DNA of 64,000 bases from Chryseobacterium culicis (GTDB lineage Bacteria; Bacteroidota; Bacteroidia; Flavobacteriales; Weeksellaceae): the NCBI RefSeq assembly GCF_900108365.1, contig NZ_FNWQ01000001.1, positions 248,001 to 312,000 on the forward strand, written 5' to 3'. Under the pieces are notes generated by a model that saw only the letters and a list, made by a program, of their open reading frames with translations, did not search any database and was not told where the DNA came from. Made by a program: the position numbers and the translations under genes. Within the stretch, counting starts at the first letter, position 1. Each line of letters opens with the position of its first letter. Below are positions 60,831 to 64,000 of this stretch, in pieces.

Positions 60831-61604
60831 TCAGTCAAGAATTTTTTTCATAATTTCAATTGCTTCTGCACGTGGCTCTTCAAAATTCTCAAATCTTTTT
60901 CTAAAAAAATAGAATAATGCATTATTGTACATTGGAAAACTAATAAAAATATATTGAGTGGGTAAATGGAAAAATTCAAAATGAGGCTCTTTAGTACTGA
61001 AAATTACTAAAGAATTCAATCTTGATGATTTATCTTTAATACTGATGTTACGTTGGGTAAACTTAATATTACTCAATGCTTTAAAAGGTTTCATTTCCCA
61101 AAAGTGATTCATCCAAGAAACCGGAAGTGTTCCAAACTCAGAGAAAGGTTCATTGGCATATTTTATATATTTTAATCTAGTAGAAAATACTTGGAGTTTA
61201 TACTCCAAAATCTCAAGCCATCGGATAATATTTGCTAAATCATTATCGTCATAATATTCATTTTTTTCAAGATTTTCTAAAATATGTATTATTTTTTTTT
61301 CGATCTCTGCTAAAATTGAATTGTTGCAATTTTCACATGCTGGAACAACACTTTTTATATAAGGAATTGATTGCTGATTTACTTCTATTTCGAATCCAAT
61401 ATTTGTTTTATTTTGAAACAACCATTTTGGGAGAACATGTTCTTTTGTTAATTTTTTCTGTACTTTACAAAATACACAAATCTCTGAACCTACATTTAAT
61501 GTTGCTGGGTGAAACCTATAAAAAACATCTTCAGCAATTTCAGGTCCATGTTTCCTGAAATTTACTCTGAGAGGAATGAATAGAGAGTTTATTTTTTTTG
61601 ACAT
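60831..61604 (-). CDS. HNH-type putative endonuclease (cassette cargo)
   Basis: A 257-residue protein. Residues ~40-105 have the zinc-binding HNH pattern: CVFCKVQKKLTKEHVLPKWL and VVPACENCNNSILAEIEKKI, i.e. CxxC, EHV(L/I)P(K), then CxxCNN. The EHVLPKW phrase is typical of HNH/HNH5-like defence and mobile-element nucleases. The rest (~110-257) is unrecognised and helical. No Septu-like ATPase is adjacent in the same cassette, although AAA ATPases lie in later cassettes. First cargo gene after the true groEL terminator, same strand as groEL. Confidence 0.75.
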   Translation of the reverse strand: MSKKINSLFIPLRVNFRKHGPEIAEDVFYRFHPATLNVGSEICVFCKVQKKLTKEHVLPKWLFQNKTNIGFEIEVNQQSIPYIKSVVPACENCNNSILAEIEKKIIHILENLEKNEYYDDNDLANIIRWLEILEYKLQVFSTRLKYIKYANEPFSEFGTLPVSWMNHFWEMKPFKALSNIKFTQRNISIKDKSSRLNSLVIFSTKEPHFEFFHLPTQYIFISFPMYNNALFYFFRKRFENFEEPRAEAIEIMKKILD

Positions 61605-61685
61605 TTTATAATTAGGGCAATATCATAGTAGATTTAGCTAATTTAAAATATTATCATAAAGTTCTACTACGGGAAACCATAAAAC

Positions 61686-61715
61686 AAAAAACCGCTCCAC
61701 AAAAGTAGAACGGTT
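61686..61715 (-). terminator. Native groEL terminator
   Basis: Minus-strand AACCGTTCTACTTTTGTGGA then GCGGTTTTTTG: 8-bp stem with one mismatch, and a T-run. It begins 31 nt past the groEL stop. Four degraded copies lie further downstream. Confidence 0.9.
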
Positions 61716-61745
61716 AGTATATTAATCTGCCGCGGTCGCTGACCG

Positions 61746-63784
<2,039 letters not shown>

Positions 63785-63788
63785 TGCC

Positions 63789-63816
63789 TACTGCTTATAG
63801 CTTAATGCTTACTGCA
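63789..63816 (+). repeat. 7-bp tandem repeat between groES and the four-helix-bundle gene
   Basis: TACTGCT, TATAGCT, TAATGCT, TACTGCA: four perfect-period heptamers, consensus TAnnGCT, on the plus strand. Same GCTTA-like core as the repeat at 63375-63416. Confidence 0.75.
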
Positions 63817-63818
63817 TT

Positions 63819-64000
63819 TTACCCAATAATTCCTAATAAATCAGCTTCTCTTACGATTAAGTAATCTTTACCTTCCAATTTTAATTCAGCACCTGAATAT
63901 TTACCGTAAAGAACTTTGTCACCTACCTGAACCGTTGTAGGTTCGTCTTTTTTACCAGGACCTACTGCTACTACAGTACCTTCTTGCGGCTTTTCCTTTG
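63819..64000 (-). CDS. groS: Co-chaperonin GroES (partial, 5' part outside window)
   Basis: The last ~60 codons of GroES, the heptameric lid of the chaperonin. Visible sequence is [38 protein letters not shown] and [15 protein letters not shown], then the stop at 63819-63821. It matches the family's C-terminal beta-barrel and the LGII-type end. The gene is cut by the end of the window. It is followed by the inserted four-helix-bundle gene instead of groEL directly. Confidence 0.95.
   Translation of the reverse strand, partial: KEKPQEGTVVAVGPGKKDEPTTVQVGDKVLYGKYSGAELKLEGKDYLIVREADLLGIIG

Overview
The window looks like chromosomal DNA of a flavobacterium, most likely Chryseobacterium or a close relative in Weeksellaceae. 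The reasons are the AT-rich sequence with A/T-rich spacers, five secreted proteins with type IX secretion (T9SS) C-terminal sorting tails, TonB-dependent outer-membrane receptors, promoters that look like the Bacteroidota -7 box TAnnTTTG instead of sigma-70 boxes, and a GroEL ending in a GGM-rich tail. The genus is inference; the phylum-level traits are visible.

Layout. 0.2-6.3 kb: a secreted BNR beta-propeller protein, two small envelope proteins and a TonB-dependent receptor. 6.4-10.3 kb: a Crp/Fnr regulator followed by an apparent redox/envelope operon (DUF5777 barrel, CxxCH lipoprotein, YceI, ankyrin, DOMON-like T9SS protein) with a Crp/Fnr-type palindrome in front. 10.4-18.3 kb: acetyltransferase, phosphodiesterase, divergent NmrA/HxlR and ADH/AraC pairs, carboxylesterase, and a 55-residue Cys-rich peptide gene with a bacteriocin/RiPP-like leader. 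18.3-25.1 kb: alpha-amylase, DNA polymerase IV, GNAT, TlpA-like redoxin, purine nucleoside phosphorylase, LpxK and TruA. 25.1-40.1 kb: lipoprotein, ABC exporter, M43 metalloprotease, an ECF sigma operon, MFS permease, a second TonB-receptor-like barrel and a T9SS protein. 40.0-41.0 kb: ribB with an FMN riboswitch. 41-43.7 kb: small metabolic and unknown genes. 43.7-44.3 kb: a gene-free, very AT-rich stretch with at least five perfect DnaA boxes, a candidate oriC. 44.3-53.3 kb: a mixed minus-strand run with two gene remnants.

The most unusual part is 54.3-63.8 kb. The groES-groEL operon is split by a four-helix-bundle gene flanked on both sides by 7-bp tandem repeats. Downstream of groEL lie several accessory cassettes: an HNH-type protein, a monooxygenase plus phosphotransferase, a membrane protein, an AAA ATPase, and an AAA ATPase plus PIN-like protein. 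All are on the groEL strand. Most are separated by degraded copies of the groEL 3' end plus its terminator. Three groEL tails and four extra terminator copies are visible, and two of the tails carry a different groEL allele. This reads as repeated capture of foreign cassettes at the groEL 3' end, each regenerating the end of the gene. No integrase or transposase is seen in the window, so the mechanism is open.
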